DNA of 64,000 bases from Variovorax sp. Root411 (GTDB lineage Bacteria > Pseudomonadota > Gammaproteobacteria > Burkholderiales > Burkholderiaceae_C), in contig NZ_LMDW01000021.1 in NCBI RefSeq assembly GCF_001425205.1, positions 41,336 to 105,335 of the forward strand, given 5' to 3'. A model generated the notes under the pieces. The model did not search any database and was not told the DNA's origin. It saw nothing but the letters and a program-made list of their open reading frames with translations. Position numbers and translations under genes: made by a program. Of this stretch, positions 25,261 through 34,253 are shown piece after piece. Every line of letters begins with the position of its first letter. Within the stretch, counting starts at the first letter, position 1.

Positions 25261-25965
25261 ATGACACGTTTCCCGCTATTTCGCCTGGGGGTACTGACCC
25301 TTCTTGCATTGGTTGCACTGATGGCATGGGACGCGACGGGGGCAGACTTGGCGCTGGCGCGCATGGCGGGTTCGCACATGGGTTTTCCCTTGCGCGACAA
25401 CCCTATCATGGTTCATGTGATGCATGAGGGCGCCCGGAATCTGAGCTGGGCGCTCGTGATCGCGCTGTTCGCCGCGATCCGGTGGCCGTTCGGCTTCCTG
25501 CGCCGCCTGAGTACCGGGGGGCGCGCCCAGCTGGCGCTCACGGTGCTGGCCTCGGTAATCGCCGTCAGCGTGCTCAAGCATGCCAGCCAGACCAGCTGCC
25601 CGTGGGACCTGCAGGAGTTCGGCGGTGCTGCACGGTATGTGTCGCACTGGTCGTGGGGTGTCAACGATGGCGGGCCGGGCGGGTGTTTCCCTGCCGGCCA
25701 TGCGTCAGCAGCCTTTGCCTACGTGGGCGGGTACTTCGTGCTTCGCCGGGTGTCGCCGCGCGCGGCGGTGATCTGGCTGGGGGTGTCCGTGGTTGCGGGG
25801 TTCATGCTGGGTGCGTCGCAGCAACTGCGCGGCGCCCACTACATGAGCCACACCCTCTGGACCGCCTGGGTCTGCTGGGTGGTGGGCTTCGCCATCGAGG
25901 TCGCGGTGACTCGCTTCAACTCGCGCACGCTGAAGCCGGCGATGCCCGCACATGCAGGATCTTGA
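25261..25965 (+). CDS. PAP2-family phosphatase, lipid-A/phosphatidylglycerophosphate phosphatase-like
   Basis: 234-residue membrane phosphatase with about six hydrophobic segments. The PAP2 motifs are K-x6-CPWDL (around KHASQTSCPWDL), PAGHASAAF (motif 2 histidine) and LRGAHYMSHTLWT (motif 3 Arg and His). This subgroup includes LpxE-like enzymes that remove a phosphate from lipid A or phospholipids. It is divergent from the response regulator and overlaps the next PAP2 gene by 14 bp. Confidence 0.85.
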   Translation: MTRFPLFRLGVLTLLALVALMAWDATGADLALARMAGSHMGFPLRDNPIMVHVMHEGARNLSWALVIALFAAIRWPFGFLRRLSTGGRAQLALTVLASVIAVSVLKHASQTSCPWDLQEFGGAARYVSHWSWGVNDGGPGGCFPAGHASAAFAYVGGYFVLRRVSPRAAVIWLGVSVVAGFMLGASQQLRGAHYMSHTLWTAWVCWVVGFAIEVAVTRFNSRTLKPAMPAHAGS

Positions 25966-26542
25966 TTTCGCACTGTTCAGGCTGATCAACGCGGACCCTT
26001 CGGTGCCGGCGTGGAGCCTGCGTGTCGCCGAGTTCTCCTCCAACCTGCTGCCGGCCCTGCTGACGCTCGCCATCGGGGTCTGCGCGCTGTTCAGCCGACG
26101 CTGGCGCCATGCGCTGTTCACGGTGCTGGTGAGCGTGCTGGCCGTGTGGCTGATCGTGAACATGATCCGCACGCTGGTGCCGGTTCCCCGGCCCGCGTTC
26201 TATGGCCTTGGCATCCAGTGGGTGCCCCAGGGCGTGCGGCCCGGCTTTCCGAGCCTGCATGCGGCCGGAACCTTTGCCGCCGCCTTTTCGCTCTGGTTCC
26301 TGCCTTCTCGCGCACCCATGCTGGCGGCGCTGCTGGTGGCCATTGCGGTGGCCTGGAGCCGGGTGTTCCTGGGCCTGCATTTCCCTTCCGACATCGTGGC
26401 GGCGGCAATGCTGGGCGCAGTGGTGTCGATCATCGTGGAGCGCGGCGTCAGCCGGCCGCTGAGCCTGGCCGCTGGCGGCGCGCTCGCGGCACGCAGGCGC
26501 GCGAAAATGCGACTGCGCCGGGCCAGCCTGAACACCGACTGA
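25952..26542 (+). CDS. Second PAP2-family phosphatase
   Basis: 196 residues, about five transmembrane segments. Motif 1 is reduced (RTLVPVPRPAF), motif 2 is GFPSLHAAGTF and motif 3 is SRVFLGLHFPSDIV, all with the catalytic residues. Undecaprenyl-diphosphate or lipid A 1-phosphatases have this size. The overlap with the preceding gene implies coupled translation. A Lys/Arg-rich tail follows the last helix. Confidence 0.85.
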   Translation: MQDLDFALFRLINADPSVPAWSLRVAEFSSNLLPALLTLAIGVCALFSRRWRHALFTVLVSVLAVWLIVNMIRTLVPVPRPAFYGLGIQWVPQGVRPGFPSLHAAGTFAAAFSLWFLPSRAPMLAALLVAIAVAWSRVFLGLHFPSDIVAAAMLGAVVSIIVERGVSRPLSLAAGGALAARRRAKMRLRRASLNTD

Positions 26543-26550
26543 AGGGGCAA

Positions 26551-26567
26551 TTCAGGCTCGCTTCAGG
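26551..26567 (+). promoter_or_regulatory. Phased TTCAGGC repeats upstream of eptA
   Basis: TTCAGGC at 26551 and at 26562, 11 bp apart and in the same direction as the copy at 25199. Together with the repeats before the PAP2 gene they outline a small regulon of the adjacent two-component system. Confidence 0.55.
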
Positions 26568-26588
26568 CGGACTCGCTACATTCGCCGC

Positions 26589-28340
26589 ATGTCTGTTTCG
26601 CGAATCGAACCCGCACCACTGCAGCGGGCGGGCACTTCTGAATCCCAAACGCCGTACCCACAAGCCTCCGGCTCGTCGTGGGAGCGCTTCAACCTGTGGC
26701 TGGAGCAGCCGCGTTCGCCCGCCGTGCTCGTCCTGTGGCTTAGCCTTTACCTCGTACTGACGACCAACTGGCCGCTGTGGAACGAGCTGGCCCGCATCGG
26801 CGGCGCGCCGAGCACCTACATGTCCACCATCATGGCCATGAGCCTGCTCACGCTGTGCGGCTCAGCGGCCATGCTGTCGTTGACCGCCTGGTCGCGCTGG
26901 ATGAAGCCCCTGTGGCTTGCCGTGGTCGTGCTGGCCGCGGTGGTCCAGCACTACATGCTCCAGTACCGCGTGGTGATGGACCCGACCATGATCGCCAACG
27001 CGCTGCAGACCGATCCGAACGAGGCGCGCGACCTGCTGAGCTGGCGCATGGCCTTCAACGTCGGCGTGGTCGTCCTGCCCGCGGCCTGGCTGCTGTGGCG
27101 GGTGCGTGTCACGCCGATGCGCATTCTGTCGAAGCTCTGGCGCAACGCCGCGCTGCTGCTGCTGTCGGTGCTCGTCGCGCTGGGTGCGGCCGTGTCCATG
27201 AACCGCGAGCTGGCGCCGCTGATGCGCAACAACATTCATCTGCGCTACATGATGAACCCCATCGCGACCCTCTATTCCACCGGCTCGCTGTTCATCAAGC
27301 CGCTGTTCAGGCGCAGCGGCAAGTTGATTCCGATCACCGCCGGCACGGCGCTGGGCGCCAGCTATGCGGCCCAGACCAAGCCGCCGCTGTTCGTGGTGGT
27401 GGTGGGCGAGACGGCTCGCGCCGACCACTTCGCACTCAACGGCTATGCGCGCGACACCACGCCCGAACTCGCCAGGCGCGGCGTGCTGAGCTACCGCGAG
27501 GTGCATTCCTGCGGCACCAACACGCTGGCCTCAGTGCCGTGCATGTTCTCGCCGCTGGGCAAGGAAGGCTACGAATCGCGCAAGGACGACTACGAGACGC
27601 TGGTCGACGTGCTGCAGGCCGCGGGCCTGGCCGTGTTCTGGCTCGACAACCAGGCCGGCTGCAAGGGTGTGTGCGTCCGCGTGCCGAACGCATCGGCCTT
27701 CGACGGCCTCGATGCCCCCACCAAGAAGGCGCTGTGCGACGGCGACGAATGCCTCGACGACGTGATGCTCAAGGGCCTCGATGAGCGCATCGCCGCGCTG
27801 CCGGCCGAGCGCCGCGCCAAGGGCGTCGTGCTGGTGATGCACCAGATGGGCAGTCACGGCCCGGCCTACTACAAGCGATCGGCGCCCGACGTGAAGCGCT
27901 TCCTGCCCGAGTGCAAGACCAATGCACTGGCCGAGTGCGGCCACGCCGAGCTCATGAACGTGTACGACAACTCGATCGTGCAGACCGACCGCTTCCTCGG
28001 CCAGACCATCGACTGGCTCAAGGCCCAATCGAAGCAGTACGAACCGGCGATGCTGTACGTGAGCGACCACGGCGAGTCGCTCGGCGAATATGGCCTGTTC
28101 CTGCACGGCGTGCCGTACAGCTTCGCGCCGGAGGCGCAGAAGCACGTGCCGATGGTCACGTGGTTCAGCGAAGGCATGAGCCAACGGCGCAAGCTCTCGC
28201 GTTCGTGCATGGAAGCGGGGCTCGACACGCCGCTCACGCACGACAACCTGTACCACACGGTGCTGGGCGTGATGGACGTGACCACGCCGACCTACAAGCC
28301 GGCGCTGGATGCGCTGGCTTCTTGCCGCGGCAAGGGCTGA
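26589..28340 (+). CDS. eptA: Phosphoethanolamine transferase, EptA/Arn-type lipid A modifying enzyme
   Basis: 583-residue inner-membrane enzyme that moves phosphoethanolamine from phosphatidylethanolamine to lipid A and lowers binding of polymyxins. Five transmembrane segments lie within about residues 40-225, then a periplasmic sulfatase-fold domain. The nucleophile Thr is in GETARADHF, and zinc ligands are in DNQAGC and SDHGESLGEYG. The C-terminal HxxP-like region is present. An upstream phased repeat suggests control by the neighbouring regulator. The catalytic domain is full length. Confidence 0.92.
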   Translation: MSVSRIEPAPLQRAGTSESQTPYPQASGSSWERFNLWLEQPRSPAVLVLWLSLYLVLTTNWPLWNELARIGGAPSTYMSTIMAMSLLTLCGSAAMLSLTAWSRWMKPLWLAVVVLAAVVQHYMLQYRVVMDPTMIANALQTDPNEARDLLSWRMAFNVGVVVLPAAWLLWRVRVTPMRILSKLWRNAALLLLSVLVALGAAVSMNRELAPLMRNNIHLRYMMNPIATLYSTGSLFIKPLFRRSGKLIPITAGTALGASYAAQTKPPLFVVVVGETARADHFALNGYARDTTPELARRGVLSYREVHSCGTNTLASVPCMFSPLGKEGYESRKDDYETLVDVLQAAGLAVFWLDNQAGCKGVCVRVPNASAFDGLDAPTKKALCDGDECLDDVMLKGLDERIAALPAERRAKGVVLVMHQMGSHGPAYYKRSAPDVKRFLPECKTNALAECGHAELMNVYDNSIVQTDRFLGQTIDWLKAQSKQYEPAMLYVSDHGESLGEYGLFLHGVPYSFAPEAQKHVPMVTWFSEGMSQRRKLSRSCMEAGLDTPLTHDNLYHTVLGVMDVTTPTYKPALDALASCRGKG

Positions 28341-28350
28341 GGGGATCGGA

Positions 28351-28932
28351 CTACTTCTTCTCGCGCGGCAGCCGCCCCATCAGGAAGAACTCTGTGTTCG
28401 GCTGCATGCCGCTGAAGCTGGCCAGCCGGTTGCTCAGGCCGAAGAAGGCGGTGATGGCCGCGATGTCCCAGATGTCCTCGTCGTCGAAGCCGTGCGCGTG
28501 CAGCGGCGGGAAGTCGCTGTCGTCGATCTCGTGCGAGCGGTCGCGGACCTTCATCGCGAAGTCGAGCATGGCGCGCTGGCGCGGAGTGATGTCGGCCTTG
28601 CGGTAGTTCACCGCCACTTGGTCGGCCACCAGCGGCTTCTTCTCGTAGATGCGCAGCAGCGCGCCATGCGCCACCACGCAGTACAGGCACTTGTTGGCCG
28701 CGCTGGTGGTGGTGACGATCATCTCGCGGTCGCCCTTGGTGAGCGAGCCTTCTTCCTTGAGCATCAGCGCATCGTGGTACGCAAAGAAGGCACGCCACTC
28801 GGCCGGCCGACGTGCGAGAGCGAGGAACACGTTGGGCACGAAGCCCGCCTTTTCCTGCACGGCGAGGATCGCGGTGCGGATGTCTTCGGGCAGGTCTTTC
28901 AGTTCGGCGAGGGGGTAGCGCTCTGCGGCCAT
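28351..28932 (-). CDS. Peroxidase-related/carboxymuconolactone decarboxylase family protein
   Basis: 193 residues, all-alpha AhpD-like fold. The redox motif is CLYCVVAHGA (C-x2-C-x3-H) at about residue 82, preceded by TTTSAANK. Such proteins reduce peroxides through the cysteine pair or act as decarboxylases; a uniform role is not known. The ATG at 28932 precedes AAERYPLAEL. It is convergent with eptA, 10 bp apart. Confidence 0.85.
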   Translation of the reverse strand: MAAERYPLAELKDLPEDIRTAILAVQEKAGFVPNVFLALARRPAEWRAFFAYHDALMLKEEGSLTKGDREMIVTTTSAANKCLYCVVAHGALLRIYEKKPLVADQVAVNYRKADITPRQRAMLDFAMKVRDRSHEIDDSDFPPLHAHGFDDEDIWDIAAITAFFGLSNRLASFSGMQPNTEFFLMGRLPREKK

Positions 28933-29008
28933 GTTGTCTCCGGTGCGGGTTGCTTTGATGGAGCCATCATAGGCAAGCCGCACCGCAGGCGTGGAACCGC
29001 CCCCTCTC

Positions 29009-30271
29009 CTACTTGAGTGCCTTGCCCTGCGTCGCGCCCAGCGGCGTGTGCAATTGCGACGGCACCCACTCGCCGGTGTTGTCGTTGCGCCCCTGCAGCA
29101 GGTAGCGCGTGTCGGCCTTGCCGTAGTTCTGCACCGCAATGGCCGAGAACTTGCCGATGTCGGTCTTCGGATCGCGCAGGCGGTTCACGATCAGCACCTT
29201 CTTCGTGTCGGCGAAGTCGGCCATCATGTTCTGGTCGCCTTCGCTGTCGCCGGCCACGAAGCTCGGGCCGTAGCCGTACTTGGCGACGAGGAAGCGCTGG
29301 ATGTTCTTCGTCTTGCCCGGGCCCTGCGTCTGGTCGTAGCCGCGGCGGAACTCGGGCTGGATCACGCCATTGGCATCGCGCTCCAGCTCCATTGCGAGCA
29401 CGCGCTCGGGCGGGTTGTTGTAGCCGAAGGCGGGGTTCGACGAAATCTCCTTGATGACATCGACGAACGACGCCGAGCACACCCACACGTCGAAGCCCGC
29501 GTTGCGGAAGGCAGCGTACAGCGCCTGCATTTCGGGCTGCAGGCGCAGGCCGTTCTTCCAGCTCACCGACACCACGCCCGCGCGGCCCGGCAGTGCGGCG
29601 GGCGAAGTCCACTTGACCTTGGCGACCGGCTCCTTCAGCTGCCATGCCACCGTGTCGGCCGTGAGCTTGCGCACCTGCGCTTCGGTCATGCCGGCGAAGA
29701 GATAGGTCACCCACGGATAGGCCGTGTCGTGGTCGAAGGTGTCGCCGATGGCTTCGTAGAGATAGCGCACCTTGGTGGTGAACGCGATGTAGTGCGGATT
29801 CAGCTTCACGGCCGCCAGCGGCTGGCTGCCCTTGAGGCCGGCGTAGTTCTGATAGAGCCAGGTGTAGCTGGCCACGATGTCGGGCACCACCAGGTCGATG
29901 TTGACCGGCCCGCCGGCCGCGTTGTTGAACGGCGGGAGGAAGTCTTTCTTCGGGATGTTCTTGCGCAATGCCACCTCGAGCTGCGCGGGCGTGGCGCCGA
30001 ACACCAGGTTCTCGAGCTGGTAGATCAGCGAGGCTTCCTCGATGTCGAGGAAGACGCTGGTGTTGTCCCAGTCGAACACGACGTAGGGCGGCCTGGCGGC
30101 GTTGTAGCCGGGGCTGTCCTTGCCGAGACCGGCGATCAGGCCTTCGATCTGCGCGCGGTTGAAGGCGTCCCAGTGGCCGGGCGACAAGCCCTTGGCGGGC
30201 GAGAGGCTGGCGCAGCCGGTGGCGACGAGCGCGGTGGCGAGGGGGGTAAGGAGAATGAGGCGGCGTTGCAT
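29009..30271 (-). CDS. HAD-family lipoprotein phosphatase, phosphorylcholine phosphatase-like
   Basis: 420 residues. An N-terminal lipobox (LVATGCAS) gives Cys20 as the lipid-modified residue, so the protein is membrane-anchored on the periplasmic side. HAD motif I is VVFDWDNTSVFLD with the nucleophile and acid Asp; motif III/IV is VAGDSEGDQNM. The WDNTS variant and size resemble Pseudomonas PchP, which hydrolyses phosphorylcholine or phosphoethanolamine. If it acts on phosphoethanolamine it would feed the adjacent ethanolamine genes; this is inference. Confidence 0.75.
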   Translation of the reverse strand: MQRRLILLTPLATALVATGCASLSPAKGLSPGHWDAFNRAQIEGLIAGLGKDSPGYNAARPPYVVFDWDNTSVFLDIEEASLIYQLENLVFGATPAQLEVALRKNIPKKDFLPPFNNAAGGPVNIDLVVPDIVASYTWLYQNYAGLKGSQPLAAVKLNPHYIAFTTKVRYLYEAIGDTFDHDTAYPWVTYLFAGMTEAQVRKLTADTVAWQLKEPVAKVKWTSPAALPGRAGVVSVSWKNGLRLQPEMQALYAAFRNAGFDVWVCSASFVDVIKEISSNPAFGYNNPPERVLAMELERDANGVIQPEFRRGYDQTQGPGKTKNIQRFLVAKYGYGPSFVAGDSEGDQNMMADFADTKKVLIVNRLRDPKTDIGKFSAIAVQNYGKADTRYLLQGRNDNTGEWVPSQLHTPLGATQGKALK

Positions 30272-30497
30272 GCGTTCCCTGTTGTTGTGCGGTGTGGATG
30301 GGAGGCGCCGAGCGTATGCGGCGCCCGTGACACTTCCGCGTCGACCTACGCATCAGCCGTGCCAGCGCGGCGGTTCGCCTAGGCGCGGATGCGTGCGTGC
30401 TGCTGTTCGATGAACGCCGCCACCCGGCGCACGAGCTCGCGCTTGCCTCCTGCCGATCTCCACGCCAGCTTCAACATGCCGGGAATTGGAAGGCCGC

Positions 30498-31286
30498 CTA
30501 TCCGGGCAGCCCCAGCCTCACCGCACCGGGAGGCTTCAGCACGGCGAGATCGCTCTCGTCCTTGAGCCCGACGCCGGTCAGCCCGCGGCGCAGGGATTCG
30601 CGCATCAACCACGCAAGCTTGAACGCGGCGGTTTCATAAGACAGGCCTTCGGGCCGCACGTTGGAGATGCAGTTGCGCTCGGCATCGTGCCGGCCGCGCT
30701 TGGGCGAATGCGTCAGGTAGATGCCGAGGCTGTCGGGCGAGCTCAGGCCGGGGCGCTCGCCGATCAGCATGACCGAGAGGGCCGCGCCGAACAGCTCGCC
30801 CACCTCGTCGGCCAGCGCCACGCGCGCCTGCGTGGCAATGACCACCGGGGCGAAGCTCGTGTCGGCTGGCAGGTGCGAGCGCAATGCGGCCAGCAGCGGC
30901 GCCGCATGGCGGGCGACAGCGAGCGACGAGAGGCCGTCGCCGATCACGACGCAGACATCGCAGCCGTAGCGGCCGTCGACGAGCAGGCGCGTGGCGTCGT
31001 CCTCGTCGAGTTGACGGCCGAGGTCGGGGCGGCGCAGGTATTCGGTGCGATCCGCTGCACGGCTGCGTGCGCGCGCCACCTCCCAGTGCTGCGATCGCAA
31101 GGCGGCTTCGAGTGCATCGACGTCGAGCGCGGCATGGATCGCATCGCGTGCCATTGCATGCGCCCAGCCGAAGCGCAGCGTCTCGTCGGTCGGCAGGCCG
31201 GCGCCGGCGCGGCCCAGCGCCAGCCGCGCGGGCGTGGCCGAGCGCCATTGCGCCCACGGGTTGGGTGTGACCGGTGAATCGCTCAT
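30498..31286 (-). CDS. eutC: Ethanolamine ammonia-lyase small subunit
   Basis: 262-residue light chain of the adenosylcobalamin-dependent lyase that splits ethanolamine into acetaldehyde and ammonia. Family segments are PWAQWRSATPARLALGRAGA, DYxRRPDLGR-like EYLRRPDLGRQL, VIGDGLSS and ERNCISNVRPEGL. The ATG at 31286 overlaps the eutB stop by 4 bp. No microcompartment shell genes are present, as is usual for the short eut operons of Burkholderiales and Pseudomonas. Confidence 0.94.
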   Translation of the reverse strand: MSDSPVTPNPWAQWRSATPARLALGRAGAGLPTDETLRFGWAHAMARDAIHAALDVDALEAALRSQHWEVARARSRAADRTEYLRRPDLGRQLDEDDATRLLVDGRYGCDVCVVIGDGLSSLAVARHAAPLLAALRSHLPADTSFAPVVIATQARVALADEVGELFGAALSVMLIGERPGLSSPDSLGIYLTHSPKRGRHDAERNCISNVRPEGLSYETAAFKLAWLMRESLRRGLTGVGLKDESDLAVLKPPGAVRLGLPG

Positions 31287-32677
31287 GACGCGAGCGCGGA
31301 CAGCCCGCTCATGTCGGCCAGCAGCCGATTGGCAGCAGGCGGCGCCAGTTGCCCTGCCGCGTTGGTGATCTGCATGCGCTGCAGCCACGCCTCGAACTCG
31401 GGCGCGCGCTTCAGGCCCAGCGTTTCGCGCAGGAACAGCGCGTCGTGGAATGAAGTGCTCTGGTAGTTGAGCATCACGTCATCCGCGCCCGGAATGCCCA
31501 TGATGAAGTTGATGCCCGCAGTGCCCAGCAGCACGAGCAGCGTGTCCATATCGTCCTGGTCGGCCTCGGCATGGTTGGTGTAGCAGATGTCGCAGCCGAT
31601 GGGCAGGCCCAGCAGCTTGCCGCAGAAGTGGTCTTCGAGTCCGGCGCGGATGATCTGCTTGCCGTCGTACAGGTACTCCGGCCCGATGAAGCCAACCACC
31701 GTGTTGATGAGGAAGGGCTTGTAGCGCCGCGCCAGCGCGTAGGCGCGCGCCTCGCAGGTCTGCTGGTCGACACCGAAGTTGGCATTGGCCGAGAGCGCGC
31801 TGCCTTGGCCGGTCTCGAAGTACATGACGTTGTTGCCGATGGTGCCGCGCTTGAGCGACAACGCCGCGGCATAGGCCTCGTCGAGCAGTTCGGGCGTCAC
31901 GCCGAACGAGAGGTTGGCCTTCTCGGTGCCCGCTATCGACTGGAACACCAGGTCCACCGGCGCGCCGGCCTCGGCAAGCTTGAGTGTGTTGGTCACATGC
32001 GTGAGCACGCAGCTCTGCGTGGGAATCTCGAAGCGCTGGATCACCTCGTCGAGCATGCGAAGCAACTGGCCCAGCACGGGCATGCTGTCGGAAGCCGGAT
32101 TGAGGCCGATCACCGCATCGCCCGCACCGTAGAGCAGCCCGTCGAGCGTGGAGGCCGCCACGCCGCGCAGGTCGTCGGTCGGGTGGTTGGGCTGCAGGCG
32201 AACGGCAAGGTGGCCGGTCAGCCCGATGGTGTCGCGAAAGCGCGTGACCACGCTGCACTTCTTCGCGACCGACACCAGGTCCTGGTTGCGCATGAGCTTG
32301 GACACGGCCGCGACCATCTCGGGCGTGAGGCCTGGCGCCAGCGTGGCGAGCGTGGCGGTGGTGGCCGCTTCGGACAGCAGCCAGTTGCGGAAGTCGCCGA
32401 CCGTGAGATGCGCGACCGGCGCGAAGGCCTGCGCATCGTGGCCGTCGATGATGAGGCGCGTGATGTTGTCGCTCTCGTACGGAATCAGCGCTTCGGTCAG
32501 GAACTGCCTGAGCGGCGTCTCGGCCAGCACGTGGCGCGCGGCCATGCGCTGCTGCGCGGTGGCCGCGCCGATGCCCGCGAGGTAGTCGCCCGAACGCGCC
32601 GGGCTCGCGAAGGCCATGACCTGCCGCAAGTCGTCGAAGGCGAAGACATGGCTGTCGATGGTGGTGCGGTACAGCAT
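31283..32677 (-). CDS. eutB: Ethanolamine ammonia-lyase large subunit
   Basis: 464-residue TIM-barrel heavy chain holding the active site. Characteristic segments are KCSVVTRFRDTIG, DLVFQSIAGTEKANLSFGV, NVMYFETGQGSALSANANFG with the catalytic Glu, and CDICYTNHAEADQDD. It forms an operon with eutC (4-bp overlap) and the permease upstream (3 bp between the permease stop and the eutB start). Cobalamin supply genes are not in this window. Confidence 0.96.
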   Translation of the reverse strand: MLYRTTIDSHVFAFDDLRQVMAFASPARSGDYLAGIGAATAQQRMAARHVLAETPLRQFLTEALIPYESDNITRLIIDGHDAQAFAPVAHLTVGDFRNWLLSEAATTATLATLAPGLTPEMVAAVSKLMRNQDLVSVAKKCSVVTRFRDTIGLTGHLAVRLQPNHPTDDLRGVAASTLDGLLYGAGDAVIGLNPASDSMPVLGQLLRMLDEVIQRFEIPTQSCVLTHVTNTLKLAEAGAPVDLVFQSIAGTEKANLSFGVTPELLDEAYAAALSLKRGTIGNNVMYFETGQGSALSANANFGVDQQTCEARAYALARRYKPFLINTVVGFIGPEYLYDGKQIIRAGLEDHFCGKLLGLPIGCDICYTNHAEADQDDMDTLLVLLGTAGINFIMGIPGADDVMLNYQSTSFHDALFLRETLGLKRAPEFEAWLQRMQITNAAGQLAPPAANRLLADMSGLSALAS

Positions 32678-32680
32678 CAG

Positions 32681-34108
32681 TCAGGCGGCGGTCTTCGAGG
32701 AAGACAGCATCTCGTCGGGCGCGGCCGCCTTGCGCTGCGCCGAGGTCAGCAGGAAGTAGCCGTACGCCGCTGCCATCAGCACGATGAACAGCAGCGTGAG
32801 CATGCCGTTGAACCACACCATTGCGCCCAGGCACACAACGCCGAGCCCAAGCGCAATGGCCGGGAACACGGGGTAGAAGGGCGCGCGGTAGGTGCGCAGC
32901 AGGTGGGGCTCGGAGCGGCGCAGCTTGAACAGCGCGGCCATCGAGATCAGGTACATCACGATGGCGCCGAGCACGGCCATGGTCACGATGTTGGCGGTGA
33001 GCGTCTGGCCGCCGAACTGCACCCACTCGTCGCTGAAGATCGCGGCCACGCCGATCACGCCGCCGGCCAGCAGCGCGCGGTGCGGCGTGTCGAAGCGCGG
33101 GCTCAGGCCGGCGAAGTAGCGCGGGAGGTAGCCCGCGCGCGCCAGCGCGAAGATCTGGCGCGAGTAGCCCATGATGATTCCGTGGAACGAGGCGATCAGC
33201 CCGAACAGCCCGATCCACACCAGCATGTGCAGCCAGCCGCTGTTGTCGCCCACCACCGCCTTCATGGCTTGTGGCAGCGGGTCGTTGATGTTGGCGAGCT
33301 TGCGCCAGTCGCCCACGCCGCCCGCGAAGATCATCACGCCGAAGGCCAGCACCACCAGCGTGACGATGCCCGTGGTGTAGGCGATGGGAATGGTGCGGTG
33401 CGGATCGCGCGCTTCTTCGGCCGCCATGGCCGCGCCCTCGATGGCGAGGAAGAACCAGATCGCGAACGGAATGGAGGCGAAGATGCCCGAGATGGCCGCG
33501 CCATTGAGCACGCTGCCGCCGGCCCAGCCGTTGGCCACGAAGTTGGCCATGGTCCAGCCCGGCGTGACCACGCCCATGAACACCAGCAGTTCCACGATGG
33601 CGAGCACCGTCACGAACAGCTCGAAGGCGGCCGCGATGCCCACGCCGATCCAGTTGAGCCCGATGAAGATCACGTACGCGCCCAGCGCGAACCACTTCGG
33701 GTTGATGCCTGGAAACTGCACGTTGAGGTATGCGCCGATGGCCAGCGCGATGGCCGGCGGCGCGAAGACGAATTCAATCAGCGTGGCAAAACCCGCGACG
33801 AAGCCGCCGTTCGGACCGAAGGCGCGCCGCGCATAGGCGAAGGGCCCGCCCGCATGCGGGATGGCGGTCGACAGTTCGGTGAAGCTGAAGATGAAGGTGG
33901 TGTACATCGTGGCCACCAGCACCGTGGCGACGAGGAAGCCGAGCGTGCCGGCCGTGTTCCAGCCGTAGCTCCAACCAAAGTATTCACCCGAGATGACGAG
34001 GCCCACCGCGATGCCCCAGAGCTGGACGGGACCGAGCACTTTCTTGAGGTGACCGGTGCCTGAGTGGGCGGGCGTCGTGCCCGGGCTGGTGGCTGCGGTG
34101 GTGTTCAT
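32681..34108 (-). CDS. eat: Ethanolamine permease (APC family)
   Basis: 475 residues, about 12 transmembrane segments of the amino acid-polyamine-organocation superfamily. The N-terminal GLVISGEYFGWSYGWNTAG is diagnostic of Eat ethanolamine permeases; PHAGGPFAYARRAFG and FLAIEGAAMAAEE follow in TM 3 and TM 6. First gene of eat-eutB-eutC. The start used is M at 34108; an in-frame ATG at 34195 gives an unlikely leader. It is divergent from the FKBP gene, with 145 bp between them. Confidence 0.9.
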   Translation of the reverse strand: MNTTAATSPGTTPAHSGTGHLKKVLGPVQLWGIAVGLVISGEYFGWSYGWNTAGTLGFLVATVLVATMYTTFIFSFTELSTAIPHAGGPFAYARRAFGPNGGFVAGFATLIEFVFAPPAIALAIGAYLNVQFPGINPKWFALGAYVIFIGLNWIGVGIAAAFELFVTVLAIVELLVFMGVVTPGWTMANFVANGWAGGSVLNGAAISGIFASIPFAIWFFLAIEGAAMAAEEARDPHRTIPIAYTTGIVTLVVLAFGVMIFAGGVGDWRKLANINDPLPQAMKAVVGDNSGWLHMLVWIGLFGLIASFHGIIMGYSRQIFALARAGYLPRYFAGLSPRFDTPHRALLAGGVIGVAAIFSDEWVQFGGQTLTANIVTMAVLGAIVMYLISMAALFKLRRSEPHLLRTYRAPFYPVFPAIALGLGVVCLGAMVWFNGMLTLLFIVLMAAAYGYFLLTSAQRKAAAPDEMLSSSKTAA

Positions 34109-34253
34109 GCGGCTTCCTCTCTTCGTGGATGTTGACAGTGCACATTCAGCAAAGCAAGGGCTGTTCCAACGCGCGCATCGGTCCCGAATATCCACTTACA
34201 GGCCCGGCCGGCCGCTGGCCATAATCGACGACTTTCAACCTCCGAGGTCTTTC

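Noticed and set aside
30379..30477. 32-codon ORF after eutC (start MLKLAWRSAGG)
   Set aside because: The translation looks protein-like, but it is very short, has no ribosome binding site and I know no family. It could be the end of a decayed gene; not supported enough to list.
31571..34063. 830-codon open frame opposite eutB and the ethanolamine permease
   Set aside because: Antisense shadow with His/Arg-rich, domain-free translation.
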